A program made the translations under genes and the position numbers. Shown in pieces: positions 24,098-34,037 of a stretch of 62,143 bases of DNA. Numbering within the stretch: the first letter of the stretch is position 1; every line of letters starts with the position of its first letter. The stretch is from NCBI RefSeq assembly GCF_011682145.1, contig NZ_WHJH01000042.1:1-62143 (forward strand). Direction: 5' to 3'. The stretch is from Massilia mucilaginosa. GTDB taxonomy: Bacteria > Pseudomonadota > Gammaproteobacteria > Burkholderiales > Burkholderiaceae_D. The notes under the pieces were generated by a model. It was not told the DNA's origin, did not search any database, and was given only the letters and a program-made list of their open reading frames with translations.

Positions 24098-24835
24098 TTA
24101 CTGCCTGGCGCGCAGCACTTCCAGCTCGGCCCGCAAGGCGCTGCGTTCGGCGTTCGAGGCGTCGAAGCGCGCCCGCAATTCCTTGATTTCGGCCTCGAAA
24201 TTGTCGCGCGCGGTCACCGCGCCGATCAGTTCCATCTCGGCAGTCAGGCGCGCGTCCGACACCGTCGCCTGCGACGCCACATTGCGCTCGATCTGGGCGC
24301 GCAAGTCCACCAGCTGCTCGTTCTTGCCTTCGATGGCCAGCTGATCCTTCGCCTTGCCGACCAGGGCCTCGGTAGCGACCAGGCGCGCGTTGCGCAGCTC
24401 CACCGTCAGGCGCTGGATATCCTCGTCGCGCTCGGCCACCGTCGCCAGCGCCTGGTCGCGCGCGATGGTCATGCCGGTCAGTTGCGAACGCAGATCGTCG
24501 CGCTCGGCTTCGAGCTGCTGGCTGGACGCCAGCAAGTCCGCCATGTCGCTCTCGGACTGGGCCAGCGCGTCGCGCACGCCGGCGCCGGCTTCGTGCGCGA
24601 ACTGCTGCGCCCAGTTGCCCAGCACGCTGGCGACCGATGGCGGAATCTCGGCCGCCGGCGGCACCGGCGGCGTGGCCTCGCTGGCGCGCCATTCGATCAG
24701 ATGCTGGTGGATCACGTTGGGCGAGCCGGTGCCGAGCGCCGCGCGCACCGCGTCGATGCTGGCCCGCGTACCGTCTTCCTGCAAGCTGATGGCTGCCGCC
24801 GCAACCTCCTCGTAGGTAACTTCCTGACGTGCCAT
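24098..24835 (-). CDS. KfrA-like N-terminal DNA-binding, coiled-coil protein
   Basis: 245 residues. N-terminal DNA-binding domain (about 1-60: VTYEEVAAAAISLQEDGTRASIDAVRAALGTGSPNVIHQHL) as in KfrA of broad-host-range plasmids, followed by a long heptad-patterned coiled coil rich in Ala, Glu, Arg and Leu to the end. Plasmid KfrA binds its own promoter and helps partition; chromosomal versions are of unknown role. CGGAGA lies upstream of the ATG at 24835. No other plasmid genes are nearby. Confidence 0.82.
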   Translation of the reverse strand: MARQEVTYEEVAAAAISLQEDGTRASIDAVRAALGTGSPNVIHQHLIEWRASEATPPVPPAAEIPPSVASVLGNWAQQFAHEAGAGVRDALAQSESDMADLLASSQQLEAERDDLRSQLTGMTIARDQALATVAERDEDIQRLTVELRNARLVATEALVGKAKDQLAIEGKNEQLVDLRAQIERNVASQATVSDARLTAEMELIGAVTARDNFEAEIKELRARFDASNAERSALRAELEVLRARQ

Positions 24836-25038
24836 AGCATCTCCGGTAAAGATCTCGTTGTCGACAGCTAACATCATACGCTGCCCGCCCCATCCGACGC
24901 GCACCCTTCTGCTTGTAGCGCATTACCCACATTCACGCCAGCGCTTCCATTGTTTTGACGTTTCCAGTAAAATCGAAATGAAGCAACGCAAGCGCGCAAC
25001 CGCGCATTCGGCCCCAATCAACCGACATCGGACCTGGC

Positions 25039-25518
25039 ATGAACATTCTGTTACTCTGCACCGGCAACTCCTGCCGCTCGATCCTGAGCGAAGCGACCTT
25101 CAATCACCTCGCGCCCGAGGGCCTGCGCGCCATCAGCGCCGGCAGCAAGCCGGCCGGGCAGCTGCATCCGCTGGCCGTCGCCTTGCTGGGGCGTAAGGGC
25201 ATCTCCACCGAAGGCTACAGCAGCAAATCGTGGGATGACTTGCCCGTCACGCCAGACATCGTCGTCACCGTGTGCGGCAGCGCCGCCGGCGAAACCTGCC
25301 CGGCCTACCTCGGCCCGGTATTGCGCTGCCACTGGGGCGTGGACGACCCCAGCCACGTCAGCGGCACCGGTACCCAGATCGACGCCGCCTTCGAAGCGGC
25401 ATACGCCCTCATCCGCGCCCGCATCGAGGCCTTCTTGCGCTTGCCGCTGGACCAGCTGCGACACGACCCGGTCCGCTTCAAGGCCGAGCTCGACCGCATC
25501 GGCTCCTTGCACGCCTGA
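25039..25518 (+). CDS. arsC: Arsenate reductase, thioredoxin-coupled low-MW phosphatase type
   Basis: 159 residues. It reduces arsenate to arsenite using a Cys relay. The P-loop CTGNSCR starts at Cys7 (CX5R), and the two relay cysteines lie in VTVCGSAAGETCPAY. Followed 86 bases later by arsB, making a minimal detoxification operon. No ArsR gene is adjacent; one is found at 53230-53559. Confidence 0.92.
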   Translation: MNILLLCTGNSCRSILSEATFNHLAPEGLRAISAGSKPAGQLHPLAVALLGRKGISTEGYSSKSWDDLPVTPDIVVTVCGSAAGETCPAYLGPVLRCHWGVDDPSHVSGTGTQIDAAFEAAYALIRARIEAFLRLPLDQLRHDPVRFKAELDRIGSLHA

Positions 25519-25604
25519 GCGCCGCACGCTGAACCGAATCCGACCTGCCATCCTACGGGGATGGCCGGTCTCCTGTTGTCCGCACCGCCGCCAAGGATAT
25601 TGCC

Positions 25605-26885
25605 GTGCTCGCCGCTTCCCTGATCTTCCTCGCCACCCTCGTTCTCGTCATCTGGCAGCCGCGCGGCCTCGGTATCGGCTGGAGCGCCGCCGCCGGGGCG
25701 CTTGCCGCCCTGCTGGCCGGCGTCATCCAGGTGGCGGATATTCCCGTCGTCTGGCACATCGTCTGGAACGCCACCGGCACTTTTGTTGCCGTCATCCTCA
25801 TCAGCCTGCTGCTGGACAAAGCCGGCTTCTTCGAATGGGCCGCCCTGCACGTGGCGCGCTGGGGCAAGGGCAATGGCCGCCGCCTGTTCATCCTGCTCGT
25901 GCTGCTTGGGGCCGCCGTGGCCGCCCTGTTCGCCAACGACGGCGCCGCGCTGATCCTCACGCCGATCGTCATCGCCATGCTGCGCGCGCTGCGCTTCTCG
26001 GCCAAGGCTACCCTGGCGTATGTGATGGCGGCCGGCTTCATCGCCGACACGGCCAGCTTGCCGCTGGTGGTATCGAACCTGGTCAACATCGTCTCGGCCG
26101 ATTACTTCGGCATCGGCTTCGCGCGCTACGCCGCGGTCATGGTGCCGGTGAACCTGGTATCGGTGGCGGCCACCCTGGGCGTACTGATCTGGTTCTTCCG
26201 CAAGGATATTCCGGCCGACTACGACCTGTCGCAATTGAAGCGCCCGCAAGAAGCCATCCACGACCGCGCCACCTTCATCACCGGCTGGTGGGTGCTGGGC
26301 GTGCTGCTGGTGGGCTTCTTCTGGCTCGAGCAGCTCGGCGTGCCGATCAGTGCGGTGGCCGCCGCCGGCGCCCTGCTGCTGCTGGTGGTGGCCGCGCGCG
26401 GCCACAAGATTTCCACGCGCGAGGTGATCGGCAACGCGCCGTGGCAGGTGGTCGTGTTTTCGCTCGGGATGTACCTGGTCGTCTACGGGCTACGCAATGC
26501 CGGCCTGACCAACTACCTGACGGCGCTGTTGAATCAGTGTGCGCAGTACGGCGTCTGGGGCGCTGCGGTGGGTACCGGCTTGATCACCGCGTTCCTCTCG
26601 TCGATCATGAACAACATGCCGACCGTGCTGATCGGCGCCCTCTCCATCGATGCGACCGCCAGCAGCGGCGCGGTGCGCGAAGCGATGATCTACGCCAACA
26701 TCATCGGCAGCGACCTGGGCCCGAAAATCACCCCGATCGGCAGCCTGGCCACCTTGCTGTGGCTGCATGTCCTGGCCAGCAAGGATATCCGGATCTCGTG
26801 GGTGTACTATTTCCGAGTTGGCATCGTGCTGACGCTGCCCGTGCTGCTGCTCAGCCTGGCCGCGCTGGCGCTGCGCCTGTCGTAA
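25605..26885 (+). CDS. arsB: Arsenite efflux pump ArsB
   Basis: 426 residues, about ten to twelve membrane helices. It exports the arsenite produced by ArsC using the proton gradient, or with ArsA where present; no arsA is seen here. Family signatures include [33 protein letters not shown] and [13 protein letters not shown]. The start is GTG at 25605 with AAGGA upstream. Same strand as arsC and probably cotranscribed. Confidence 0.93.
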   Translation: MLAASLIFLATLVLVIWQPRGLGIGWSAAAGALAALLAGVIQVADIPVVWHIVWNATGTFVAVILISLLLDKAGFFEWAALHVARWGKGNGRRLFILLVLLGAAVAALFANDGAALILTPIVIAMLRALRFSAKATLAYVMAAGFIADTASLPLVVSNLVNIVSADYFGIGFARYAAVMVPVNLVSVAATLGVLIWFFRKDIPADYDLSQLKRPQEAIHDRATFITGWWVLGVLLVGFFWLEQLGVPISAVAAAGALLLLVVAARGHKISTREVIGNAPWQVVVFSLGMYLVVYGLRNAGLTNYLTALLNQCAQYGVWGAAVGTGLITAFLSSIMNNMPTVLIGALSIDATASSGAVREAMIYANIIGSDLGPKITPIGSLATLLWLHVLASKDIRISWVYYFRVGIVLTLPVLLLSLAALALRLS

Positions 26886-26902
26886 TCCGTTCCGAGACCG
26901 TC

Positions 26903-27136
26903 ATGACCGAACCCGAGCGCAGCGTCACCCTGACCCTCAGCAGCGATGAAGCGCTGGTCCTGTTTGCGTTCGTGCAGCGCTTTTCCGACACCGACCGGCT
27001 GGCCATCGACGACCAGGCCGAGCAGCGCGCGCTGTGGAATCTGTGCTGCATCCTTGAAAAATCGGGAGTGCCCTTTCAAGGAACGTACCAGGAAGCGCTG
27101 CTGGCCGCGCGCGAGCGCCTGCGCGACGCGCCCTGA
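26903..27136 (+). CDS. Small hypothetical protein
   Basis: 77 residues, acidic, soluble. LTLSSDEALVLFAFVQRFSDTD and QRALWNLCCILEKSGVPF give two amphipathic helices. No family recognised. Lies 17 bases after arsB and may be the last gene of that operon; no metal-binding pattern beyond one Cys-Cys pair. Confidence 0.6.
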   Translation: MTEPERSVTLTLSSDEALVLFAFVQRFSDTDRLAIDDQAEQRALWNLCCILEKSGVPFQGTYQEALLAARERLRDAP

Positions 27137-27142
27137 CGCTGC

Positions 27143-27754
27143 TCAGGCCCGCGCCGGCGCGCGCAGTGCCGGCCACGCCCACAGCAGGCTGCCCACGGTC
27201 GCCAGCATCATGTCCTTGTGCGCATCCCACATATCGCCCTGCTGGCCGTTGTAGGCCTCGGCATCGTCACTGGACAAGCTCATCGCGATGGCGAACTCGA
27301 ACCATTCGTACCAGAGACTGGTGAGCATGACGGACGACACCGCAATATACAATCCCAGCCGCTTCGACAGGCCGCGCCGCGCCGTCAGGTACGAGATCGC
27401 CGGCGGCGTCAGGCACAGGCCGTACAGGAAGTGCACCAGCCGGTCGGCGTGATTGCGGGTCCACCCGAAGGCCTGGTCGATGGAAACGTCGAACAGCGCC
27501 CGTCCCCACGCATCGTAGGGCACATTCGAGTACAGCCAGCGCGCCGCGATCGAATGCACCGACAGGAACACGGCAATGAGCAGGAAGTCGCGCTCGGTGA
27601 TGCCCCAGCGCGCGGTAAACTTCCACAGCAGCGCAAAGCCGATCACCGTGAGGGAACTGTGCAGCGCCTGTTCCATCGGCCACGGCGGATTGAACCAGGT
27701 GGCGGCGAAGATGAGCAGCATGATGACGGTGGAGATGCGCTTGGACGGGATCAT
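27143..27754 (-). CDS. DUF2238 (YjdF-like) inner-membrane protein
   Basis: 203 residues with about five or six membrane helices. The family signature YNGQQGDMWDAHKDM near the C-terminus, with WYEWFEFA before it, is clear. Function unknown. The ATG at 27754 begins with a normal first helix; the frame is open upstream to 27889 but that extension is polar and no ribosome site is seen at either start. Converges on the small gene after arsB. Confidence 0.82.
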   Translation of the reverse strand: MIPSKRISTVIMLLIFAATWFNPPWPMEQALHSSLTVIGFALLWKFTARWGITERDFLLIAVFLSVHSIAARWLYSNVPYDAWGRALFDVSIDQAFGWTRNHADRLVHFLYGLCLTPPAISYLTARRGLSKRLGLYIAVSSVMLTSLWYEWFEFAIAMSLSSDDAEAYNGQQGDMWDAHKDMMLATVGSLLWAWPALRAPARA

Positions 27755-27903
27755 AGGCGTGACAAAAAATTGAACAAGAACCAGCCCTTGCCGGCGGTTC
27801 GCTACGGACGCTATGGTATGCGATGCGGCGGCACCTCTTGTCGAGAATATTTTCCCGGCTGTTCGGTTATGATCGTCTTCCATCTTCACCCATCGATGTC
27901 ACC

Positions 27904-28413
27904 ATGCACCTGCGCCGCCTGACTCCTTCCGATGCACCCGCGTACCAGTCGCTGCGCCTGGCCGCCCTGCGCGAATGCCCCACCGCGTTCAGTTCCAGCT
28001 ACGAGGACGAGTGCGATACGCCGCTGTCCGCGATTGAAGCGCACATGGCGCCGGACTCCGGCCGCAACCGCTTCGGCGCCTTCGACGGCGATGCCCTGGT
28101 CGGGGTCGTCGGCGTGGGGCGCGAGGGGGCGACCAAGCTGCGTCACAAGGCCTTCGTGGGCGGCATGGTGGTGGCCCCGGCCTGGCGCAACCAGGGCGTC
28201 GGCCGCCAGCTGCTGGCGCACGCGCTGGCCTTCGCCGACGCCCTGCCCGGCGTGCGCCAGGTCACGCTGACCATCACCGCCGGCAACGCCGCCGCGCTGG
28301 CGCTGTATGCCTCCATGGGATTTCGCGTATTCGGCCAGGAGCCGCGTGCGCTGTGTGTCGACGGCGTTTTCCACGACACCATCCACATGCTGCGCGAGGC
28401 CGGCGCGCCCTGA
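27904..28413 (+). CDS. GNAT-family N-acetyltransferase
   Basis: 169 residues. The acetyl-CoA-binding motif A is visible as GGMVVAPAWRNQGVGRQLLAHAL, followed by TLTITAGNAAALALYASMGFRVFG (motif B). It transfers an acetyl group to an unknown amine. The ATG at 27904 directly starts the fold; no strong ribosome site. Next gene is convergent. Confidence 0.88.
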   Translation: MHLRRLTPSDAPAYQSLRLAALRECPTAFSSSYEDECDTPLSAIEAHMAPDSGRNRFGAFDGDALVGVVGVGREGATKLRHKAFVGGMVVAPAWRNQGVGRQLLAHALAFADALPGVRQVTLTITAGNAAALALYASMGFRVFGQEPRALCVDGVFHDTIHMLREAGAP

Positions 28414-28426
28414 GCCCTGTACCGTT

Positions 28427-28939
28427 TCACCACAGGTGCACTTGAAGATCGATGCGCGCCAGCGGCGCCTTGCTGGCCATGAGTTCATTGGCCCGGTACG
28501 CCAGCCCATGAAAAATATTGAAGACCAGCTTGTGATAGACCCAGGCCTCCTCCTGCGCCACGCGAAAATTGGCGACGATGCGCACCCAGTTGTTCGGTTC
28601 CAGCAGCACGCTCGACACGGCTTTTTTCGGCCTGCGCTGCGCCACGTACCCGAAGAAATCGATGTGCGCGCCCGCGCCATCGACTGCCACCGCCAGCGGA
28701 AAGCGTTCCTGATGCTGCTGGGCGAACCGCACCACCGGCGCCGCGCGCCCCATGGCGAATTGCTCGCTCTCGTGGAACGGCACCAGGTGCAGCAGCAGCG
28801 CATCGTCCAGCGCGCAGTCGGGCGCCGGCACGCGCTCCGGAACGGCGTTGCGCGCCACCGCCCCCGGCGCCCCGCGCGAGGCGCCGCTCCATACTGTTTC
28901 GATTACCTGGATCAGTGTCTGCACGCGCGGCCCCTTCAT
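28427..28939 (-). CDS. Hypothetical protein
   Basis: 170 residues, soluble, no recognised family. Segments such as FGYVAQRRPKKAVSSVLLEPNNWVRIVANFRV and EEAWVYHKLVFNIFHGL suggest mixed alpha/beta fold. Converges on the GNAT gene with 13 bases between stops. Start uncertain. Confidence 0.6.
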   Translation of the reverse strand: MKGPRVQTLIQVIETVWSGASRGAPGAVARNAVPERVPAPDCALDDALLLHLVPFHESEQFAMGRAAPVVRFAQQHQERFPLAVAVDGAGAHIDFFGYVAQRRPKKAVSSVLLEPNNWVRIVANFRVAQEEAWVYHKLVFNIFHGLAYRANELMASKAPLARIDLQVHLW

Positions 28940-29041
28940 GAATGTGTGATGCGATTCTAGCGTACGGCCTTCCTTTTCGAAGCGGGGTCACGCCACGCGG
29001 TAAGATGGCGGCCAACCCTCCCCCTTCATGAAAGAAGCACC

Positions 29042-29488
29042 ATGTTCGATCCACAGACCGGCGCGATCGTCTCACTGGGTGCCGCCATCGGCGCCACCGG
29101 CCTGTTCATCGTGCGGCTGCGCGAGAGCCGGCGCGCCCGCGCATGGCCCACCGCCGATGCCGTCATCCTCAGCTCGACGGCGCGGCAGCGGGCCAACGGC
29201 AAGGGCTACGACTACGCCATCGCCTACGAGTACAGCGTCGACGGCAGCAAGTACGTCGGCACGCGCATCGGCTTTGGCGGCCCGTTCGCCGAGCGCTGGC
29301 AGCCAAGCCCCGAGTCGATGCTGCAAACCTACGCGCCCGGCCTGAACATGCTTGCGCACTATTGCCCGGAACGGCCGGAGGAAGCGGTGCTGGTACCGTC
29401 CGTGCATCCGACCGTGATCCTGGTGCTCGGCATCTGCGTCGGCATGGCGCTGCTCACCGGTTTCAGGTACCTGTTCTTCTACTATTGA
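29042..29488 (+). CDS. DUF3592-domain membrane protein
   Basis: 148 residues. One membrane helix near each terminus (GAIVSLGAAIGATGLFIV and VILVLGICVGMALLTGF) flank a beta-rich extracytoplasmic domain with YEYSVDGSKYVGTRI and PGLNMLAHYCPERPEEAVL, as in DUF3592 proteins. Function unknown. It converges on the ABC permease gene. Confidence 0.78.
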   Translation: MFDPQTGAIVSLGAAIGATGLFIVRLRESRRARAWPTADAVILSSTARQRANGKGYDYAIAYEYSVDGSKYVGTRIGFGGPFAERWQPSPESMLQTYAPGLNMLAHYCPERPEEAVLVPSVHPTVILVLGICVGMALLTGFRYLFFYY

Positions 29489-29504
29489 GCGTGAACCTCC
29501 CGCC

Positions 29505-31952
29505 CTACACCCGCAGCGCGTCCGACGCCATCATGCGCATCGCCAGCCACGCATGGCGCGCCACGGCCGCCAGCGCCACCGCCACGGTCGACGCCAGCGC
29601 GAACAGCAAGGTCCAGTAGCCGATCGGCGCGTGTTCGACATAGGTGGCCAGGTAGCGCTCGATCGCCAGCGCCGCCAGCGGCAAGCCGATCGCCGCCGCC
29701 ACCAGCGTCAGGGTGCCGATTTCGCGCAGCACCAAGAGGCCAATGGCGGCCCGTCCCGCCCCGTGCAGTTTGCGCAGCACGATTTCCTTCGCGCGCCGCT
29801 GCACCGTGTGCGCCGACAGCACATAGGTGCCGAAAGCGGCAATCGCCAGCGCGATGCAGGTGCCGATGGCGAGCAGCTTGGCCACCCGCGCATCTTCCGC
29901 GTAATTGAGCGCCAGGATCGCGCCGGCCCGGTGGGTCTTGAGCATCGCGTCCGGAAAATACGCCGGCCACAAGCGCCGCACCGCCGCCTCCACCGGCGCC
30001 AGCTCGCCCGTGGCGCGCACGGAGAGCGTCATCCCGGCGGTCCACAATTCGTAGGCCATCGCATGCGGCGTTTCGCGCAGCGACTGGAAGCGCAGCTCCG
30101 GCGCAATGCCCACCACGCGCTTTTCGATGGTCTTGTTATCGAAGCCGGTAAACAGCAGCGTTTGTCCCAGCGCCGCTTCGGGCGTGGCAAATCCCAGCGC
30201 GCGCGCGGCGATCGCGTTGAGCACCAGCGGCACCGGGTCGTCTTCCTTGTCGGTGCGCGCCGAAAACAGCCGGCCCGCGCGCGGCGCAATGCCGTACTGC
30301 TCGAAAAACGCCGCGCTGACCGACTTCATTTCCATCGACGCGCTGATCCCGCCCGGGCGCTTGAGGTCGCGCAGCCACGACACCTGGTGGCGCCCGACCG
30401 CGTCTTCCGAAATCGCGCTGCCGGCCACCCCCGGCTGGGCCGACAGGGCCGCGATGAAGCTGCGCGCCCGGGCGCTCTCGCGCACCGTGTCCGGCAGGTC
30501 GACGATCAGCAGCGGGGCCGGATCGAAGCCCGGCGAGACGCGCATGGCGAACGTGGTTTGCCAGGCGATGGCCAGGGTAATGCTGGCCAGGCCCATCGCA
30601 GCGGCCACCTGCGCCACCGTCAGCACGCGCCGCAGCTGCATGCCGCGCACCGACTCGCTGTCGCCGCGCCCGGCCAGCACCACGCCCGGGCGCACGCGCA
30701 GCGCAATCGACGCCGGATAGGCCGCCGTCAGCGCGCCCAGCGCCACGCCCAGCAGCAGCGCCGCGCCGATATTGGCGATCGAGAGCATGCCATCGAGCTT
30801 GCGGTCGACCAGCTGCGCGAACAGCGGCAGCGCCAGCCACGCCAGCAGCAGTCCCAATCCGGTCGCCAGCAGCGCCACCAGCATCGACTCGGCCAGCATC
30901 TGCCACACGATCTGGCGCATGCCCGCGCCCAGCACCTTGCGCATGGCCACCTCGCGCTGGCGCCGCAGCACGCGCACCGCCGCCAGGTTGACGTAATTGA
31001 TGGCGGCCATGGCCAGGATCAGCGCCGCCATCGCGCCCAGCGCCGCGATCACCACCCGGCTGCCGCGGTCGCCGACGGCGCTGATCTCGTTCTGGCCGAC
31101 GTCGCGGTCGAAGTAGGCGTCGCGCAGCGACGACAGCGCCACGTCCATCACCTTTCGGGTCCCCAGGCGCTGCCTGGTTTCGGGCGGCACGTCCTGCACC
31201 CCGGGCGACTGGTCGACCGCCTGCTGCAGCGCGGCGGTCAGGGCCTGCACCGAGGCGCCCGGATCGACCCGCACCAGCACCTTGCCCCACCAGCCGGCTT
31301 TACCGGTCATCATCTCCTCTTTCACATGCGCCTCGGCCAGCACCGAGCGCACCCCGACCAGCACCTCGAACGGAATGGTGGTATTGGCGCCCGGGGTGCG
31401 CAGCACCGCGCTTGCCCTGAGCAGCTTGCCTTCGACCAGCATGGTGCGTCCGATGGCATCGGCCGTGCCGAAGTGGCGCCGCGCCGCTTCTTCGGTGATG
31501 GCAAAGCCTTCCGGCTGCTCCAGTGCCAGCGTGAGGTTCCCGCGCAGCGCCTGCAAGCCCAATATCTCGGCGAAGCCCGGCATCACGGTCAGCCCGTCCA
31601 TCCCGTGCAGCTGGCCGTCGATGCGCGCCGTCAGGCCCATGATGCGCGGCCGGGTCGGAATGTAGGCGGACGAGGCCAGCACGCCGGGCGCGCGCGCGGC
31701 GGCCAGGCGCAGCAGCATCGGCGCCTGGTCGAACCACGGCGCCTTGGGGTCGACGTTGAAGCGCTGCTTGACGATGTAGACGTGATCGGCGCCCGGCACC
31801 CCGGCGTTGTACTGCCACGAATAGCGCACGAAGCCGAGCAGCAGCAGGGCGGCGGCAAAGCCCACCCCCAGCCCGGCGATGACGACCAGCGAATACGCCG
31901 GGTCCTGCAGCAAGGTGCGCCAGCCGATGCGAAAATCTCTCAGTGTCATCAT
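29505..31952 (-). CDS. ABC transporter permease with two FtsX domains (MacB-like)
   Basis: 815 residues. An N-terminal helix, a periplasmic MacB-type domain, three helices, then a second periplasmic domain and three helices: the duplicated architecture of FtsX/MacB-type mechanotransmission permeases lacking an ATPase domain. The first FtsX unit contains MAAINYVNLAAVRVLRRQREVAMRKVLGAG, the second RRAKEIVLRKLHGAGR. Last gene of the adaptor-ATPase-permease operon (7 bases after the ATPase gene). Likely exports a peptide, lipid or drug, or responds to envelope stress. Two adjacent ATGs can start it. Confidence 0.9.
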   Translation of the reverse strand: MMTLRDFRIGWRTLLQDPAYSLVVIAGLGVGFAAALLLLGFVRYSWQYNAGVPGADHVYIVKQRFNVDPKAPWFDQAPMLLRLAAARAPGVLASSAYIPTRPRIMGLTARIDGQLHGMDGLTVMPGFAEILGLQALRGNLTLALEQPEGFAITEEAARRHFGTADAIGRTMLVEGKLLRASAVLRTPGANTTIPFEVLVGVRSVLAEAHVKEEMMTGKAGWWGKVLVRVDPGASVQALTAALQQAVDQSPGVQDVPPETRQRLGTRKVMDVALSSLRDAYFDRDVGQNEISAVGDRGSRVVIAALGAMAALILAMAAINYVNLAAVRVLRRQREVAMRKVLGAGMRQIVWQMLAESMLVALLATGLGLLLAWLALPLFAQLVDRKLDGMLSIANIGAALLLGVALGALTAAYPASIALRVRPGVVLAGRGDSESVRGMQLRRVLTVAQVAAAMGLASITLAIAWQTTFAMRVSPGFDPAPLLIVDLPDTVRESARARSFIAALSAQPGVAGSAISEDAVGRHQVSWLRDLKRPGGISASMEMKSVSAAFFEQYGIAPRAGRLFSARTDKEDDPVPLVLNAIAARALGFATPEAALGQTLLFTGFDNKTIEKRVVGIAPELRFQSLRETPHAMAYELWTAGMTLSVRATGELAPVEAAVRRLWPAYFPDAMLKTHRAGAILALNYAEDARVAKLLAIGTCIALAIAAFGTYVLSAHTVQRRAKEIVLRKLHGAGRAAIGLLVLREIGTLTLVAAAIGLPLAALAIERYLATYVEHAPIGYWTLLFALASTVAVALAAVARHAWLAMRMMASDALRV

Positions 31953-31959
31953 GGCTGCC

Positions 31960-32673
31960 TCACGCCGCTTGCATGGCGTCGACCAGGATGCGCCCGTCCA
32001 GCAGGCGCAAGGTACGCGACGCCTGCGCCGCGTGCACCGGCGAGTGCGTCACCATCACGATGGTGGTGCCTTCGGCGTTAATCTGGCGCAGCAGGCGCAT
32101 GACGTCGTCGCCATGCGCGGTATCGAGGTTGCCGGTCGGCTCATCGGCCAGCAGCATCGCCGGGTTGGCCACCAGCGCGCGCGCGATCGCCACGCGCTGC
32201 TGCTGCCCACCCGACAATTGCGACGGCCGGTGCCTGGCGCGGTGCGCCACGCCCAGCTTGTCGAGCATCGCGGCGACCCTTTCGCGCCGCTCGCTGGCCG
32301 GCACGTTCATGTATTCGAGCGCCAGTTCCACGTTCTCGGCCACCGACAATTCTTCGATCAGGTTGAAGCTCTGGAAGATGAAGCCGATGCGCCCGCGCCT
32401 CAGCTTGTTGAGCTGCGCTTCGCGCCAGCCGGCCACGTTCTGGCCGTCGAACCAGTACTCGCCGCTGTCGGGCGTGTCGAGCAATCCCAGCACCGACAGC
32501 AGGGTCGATTTGCCGCAGCCGGACGGCCCGGTGATGGCCACGTATTCGCCGGCATCGATATCGAGCGTGATGCGGTCGAGCGCTGTGGTGCGCACGTCGC
32601 CGCCCTGGAACGTTTTGCTGACATCAAGCAGCTTGAGCATGCCGTCTTTCCGGTGTGGTGTGGGGTGGTTCAT
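31960..32673 (-). CDS. ABC transporter ATP-binding protein (MacB/LolD-type)
   Basis: 237 residues. Walker A GPSGCGKST, Q-loop FIFQSFNLI, signature LSGGQQQRVAIARA, Walker B LLADEPTGN and the switch His in VMVTHS are all present. It energises the FtsX-type permease encoded next to it and sits between the adaptor and permease genes. A second ATG, 33 bases inside (MLKLLD), is the more usual N-terminus for the family. Confidence 0.93.
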   Translation of the reverse strand: MNHPTPHRKDGMLKLLDVSKTFQGGDVRTTALDRITLDIDAGEYVAITGPSGCGKSTLLSVLGLLDTPDSGEYWFDGQNVAGWREAQLNKLRRGRIGFIFQSFNLIEELSVAENVELALEYMNVPASERRERVAAMLDKLGVAHRARHRPSQLSGGQQQRVAIARALVANPAMLLADEPTGNLDTAHGDDVMRLLRQINAEGTTIVMVTHSPVHAAQASRTLRLLDGRILVDAMQAA

Positions 32674-32709
32674 TGTGTCATCTCCGCGTCGATCGATTGT
32701 GAAAAAAGT

Positions 32710-34002
32710 CTACTCCGTGAACTGCAGCCGCGCCGCCTTGCCGTAAGCCGCATACGACGAGACGATTACCCGCTCGCCGGGCGCCAGGCCCGCCAGCACC
32801 TCGACCTGGCTGTGGTTGCGGCGCCCGCTGCGCAGGGCGCGCCGCTCGGCCGTCTTGCCGTCCTTGTCCAGCACATACACCGCCGAGCCGCCGCTGTCGT
32901 TGATATAGGCGTCGTTCGGCAGCAGCAGCGCGTCGCTGGCGCCGCCCAGGGTCACCAGCGCTTCGGCCGCCTGGCCCGGATTGAGCGTTGCGGGCTGGCC
33001 GTCGGCGAACGCCAGCTCCACGCTAAAGCGGCCCTCCTTGATCTGCGGGTAGATCCGGGAGACCGTCAGCGCATGCGCGCGGCCGTTGATGGTGGCCGTG
33101 CCCTGGCGGCCCACCGCCACCCGGTTCAGGTAATACTCGTCCACCTGGGCCGACAGCTTGAACTTGTCCACATCGTCGATGCGGCCCAGGTGCTGGTCCG
33201 GCTTCACGGTTTCGCCGACCTGCAAATGAAAATCGGTGAGGCGCCCGGACACCGGCGCGCGCACCGCCAGCGCGTCGATGGTGGCGTTGACCAGTTGCAG
33301 GCCCGCTTCCAGCCGGCCGATGGCCTGCTCCATCTGGCGCACCGCGTCGCGCTGGGTCGCCGCCTCGCTCTTGTAGCCGGCCTTGTCGCTCTGGTACAGG
33401 CGGCGCTGCTGCGCCACGCGGTCCAGCGAATCTTCCAGCGCGGTGGGCGACACGAAGCCCTGCCGCGCCAGCGCCGCGCTGCGCGCGTGCTGCTTCTCGG
33501 CCAGCGCCAATGCGAAGGCCAGCTCGGCGCCGCGCCGCTCGCGTTCCATGCGGCTCGCTTCGAGCGCGATGCGCAGATTGGTCAGGTTCGAGATCTGCTG
33601 CGCGTGCTCGGCCTCGCGCGCCAGCAGGTCCAGCCGGCGCTGCGGATTCGACAAGCGGAACAGTACTTCGCCCTTGTCCACCAGCGCGCCGTCGCGCGCG
33701 AAGACTTCTTCCACCCGCCCCGATTCGACCGCGTCGAGCATCACCGAATGCAGCGGCGCGGCGGTGGCGCGCAGGGCCACGTCGTCGCGGAATACGCCGC
33801 GCGCCACGGTGGCGATGCGGGCGTCGGCGCGCGCCACCTGCAAGCCGCGCGGGATCTGCTGCCACAGGGCCGCCGCAGCGGCCGCCAGCGCCAGTGCGGC
33901 GCCCGCACCGAGCAGCCAGCGTCTGCCGCGCCGCCTTGGCTGCGGCCGGTCCATGGCGGCACCGCTGCTGCGCTCGGGTGCTGGGGCAATCGGAACAATC
34001 AT
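32710..34002 (-). CDS. HlyD/MacA-type periplasmic adaptor protein
   Basis: 430 residues. A cytoplasmic Arg-rich N-terminus and one membrane helix (about 28-45) precede a biotinyl-lipoyl half, a long alpha-hairpin (about 110-215, coiled-coil pattern), the second lipoyl half (VRAPVSGRLTDFHLQVGETV) and a beta-barrel. It connects the inner-membrane ABC complex to an outer-membrane channel; no channel gene is present here. First gene of the leftward operon, with a sigma-54 promoter ending about 25 bases before its ATG. Confidence 0.9.
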   Translation of the reverse strand: MIVPIAPAPERSSGAAMDRPQPRRRGRRWLLGAGAALALAAAAAALWQQIPRGLQVARADARIATVARGVFRDDVALRATAAPLHSVMLDAVESGRVEEVFARDGALVDKGEVLFRLSNPQRRLDLLAREAEHAQQISNLTNLRIALEASRMERERRGAELAFALALAEKQHARSAALARQGFVSPTALEDSLDRVAQQRRLYQSDKAGYKSEAATQRDAVRQMEQAIGRLEAGLQLVNATIDALAVRAPVSGRLTDFHLQVGETVKPDQHLGRIDDVDKFKLSAQVDEYYLNRVAVGRQGTATINGRAHALTVSRIYPQIKEGRFSVELAFADGQPATLNPGQAAEALVTLGGASDALLLPNDAYINDSGGSAVYVLDKDGKTAERRALRSGRRNHSQVEVLAGLAPGERVIVSSYAAYGKAARLQFTE

Positions 34003-34037
34003 GGCGACTCGGCTGGTGACGTAATGCGGGAACTGAA

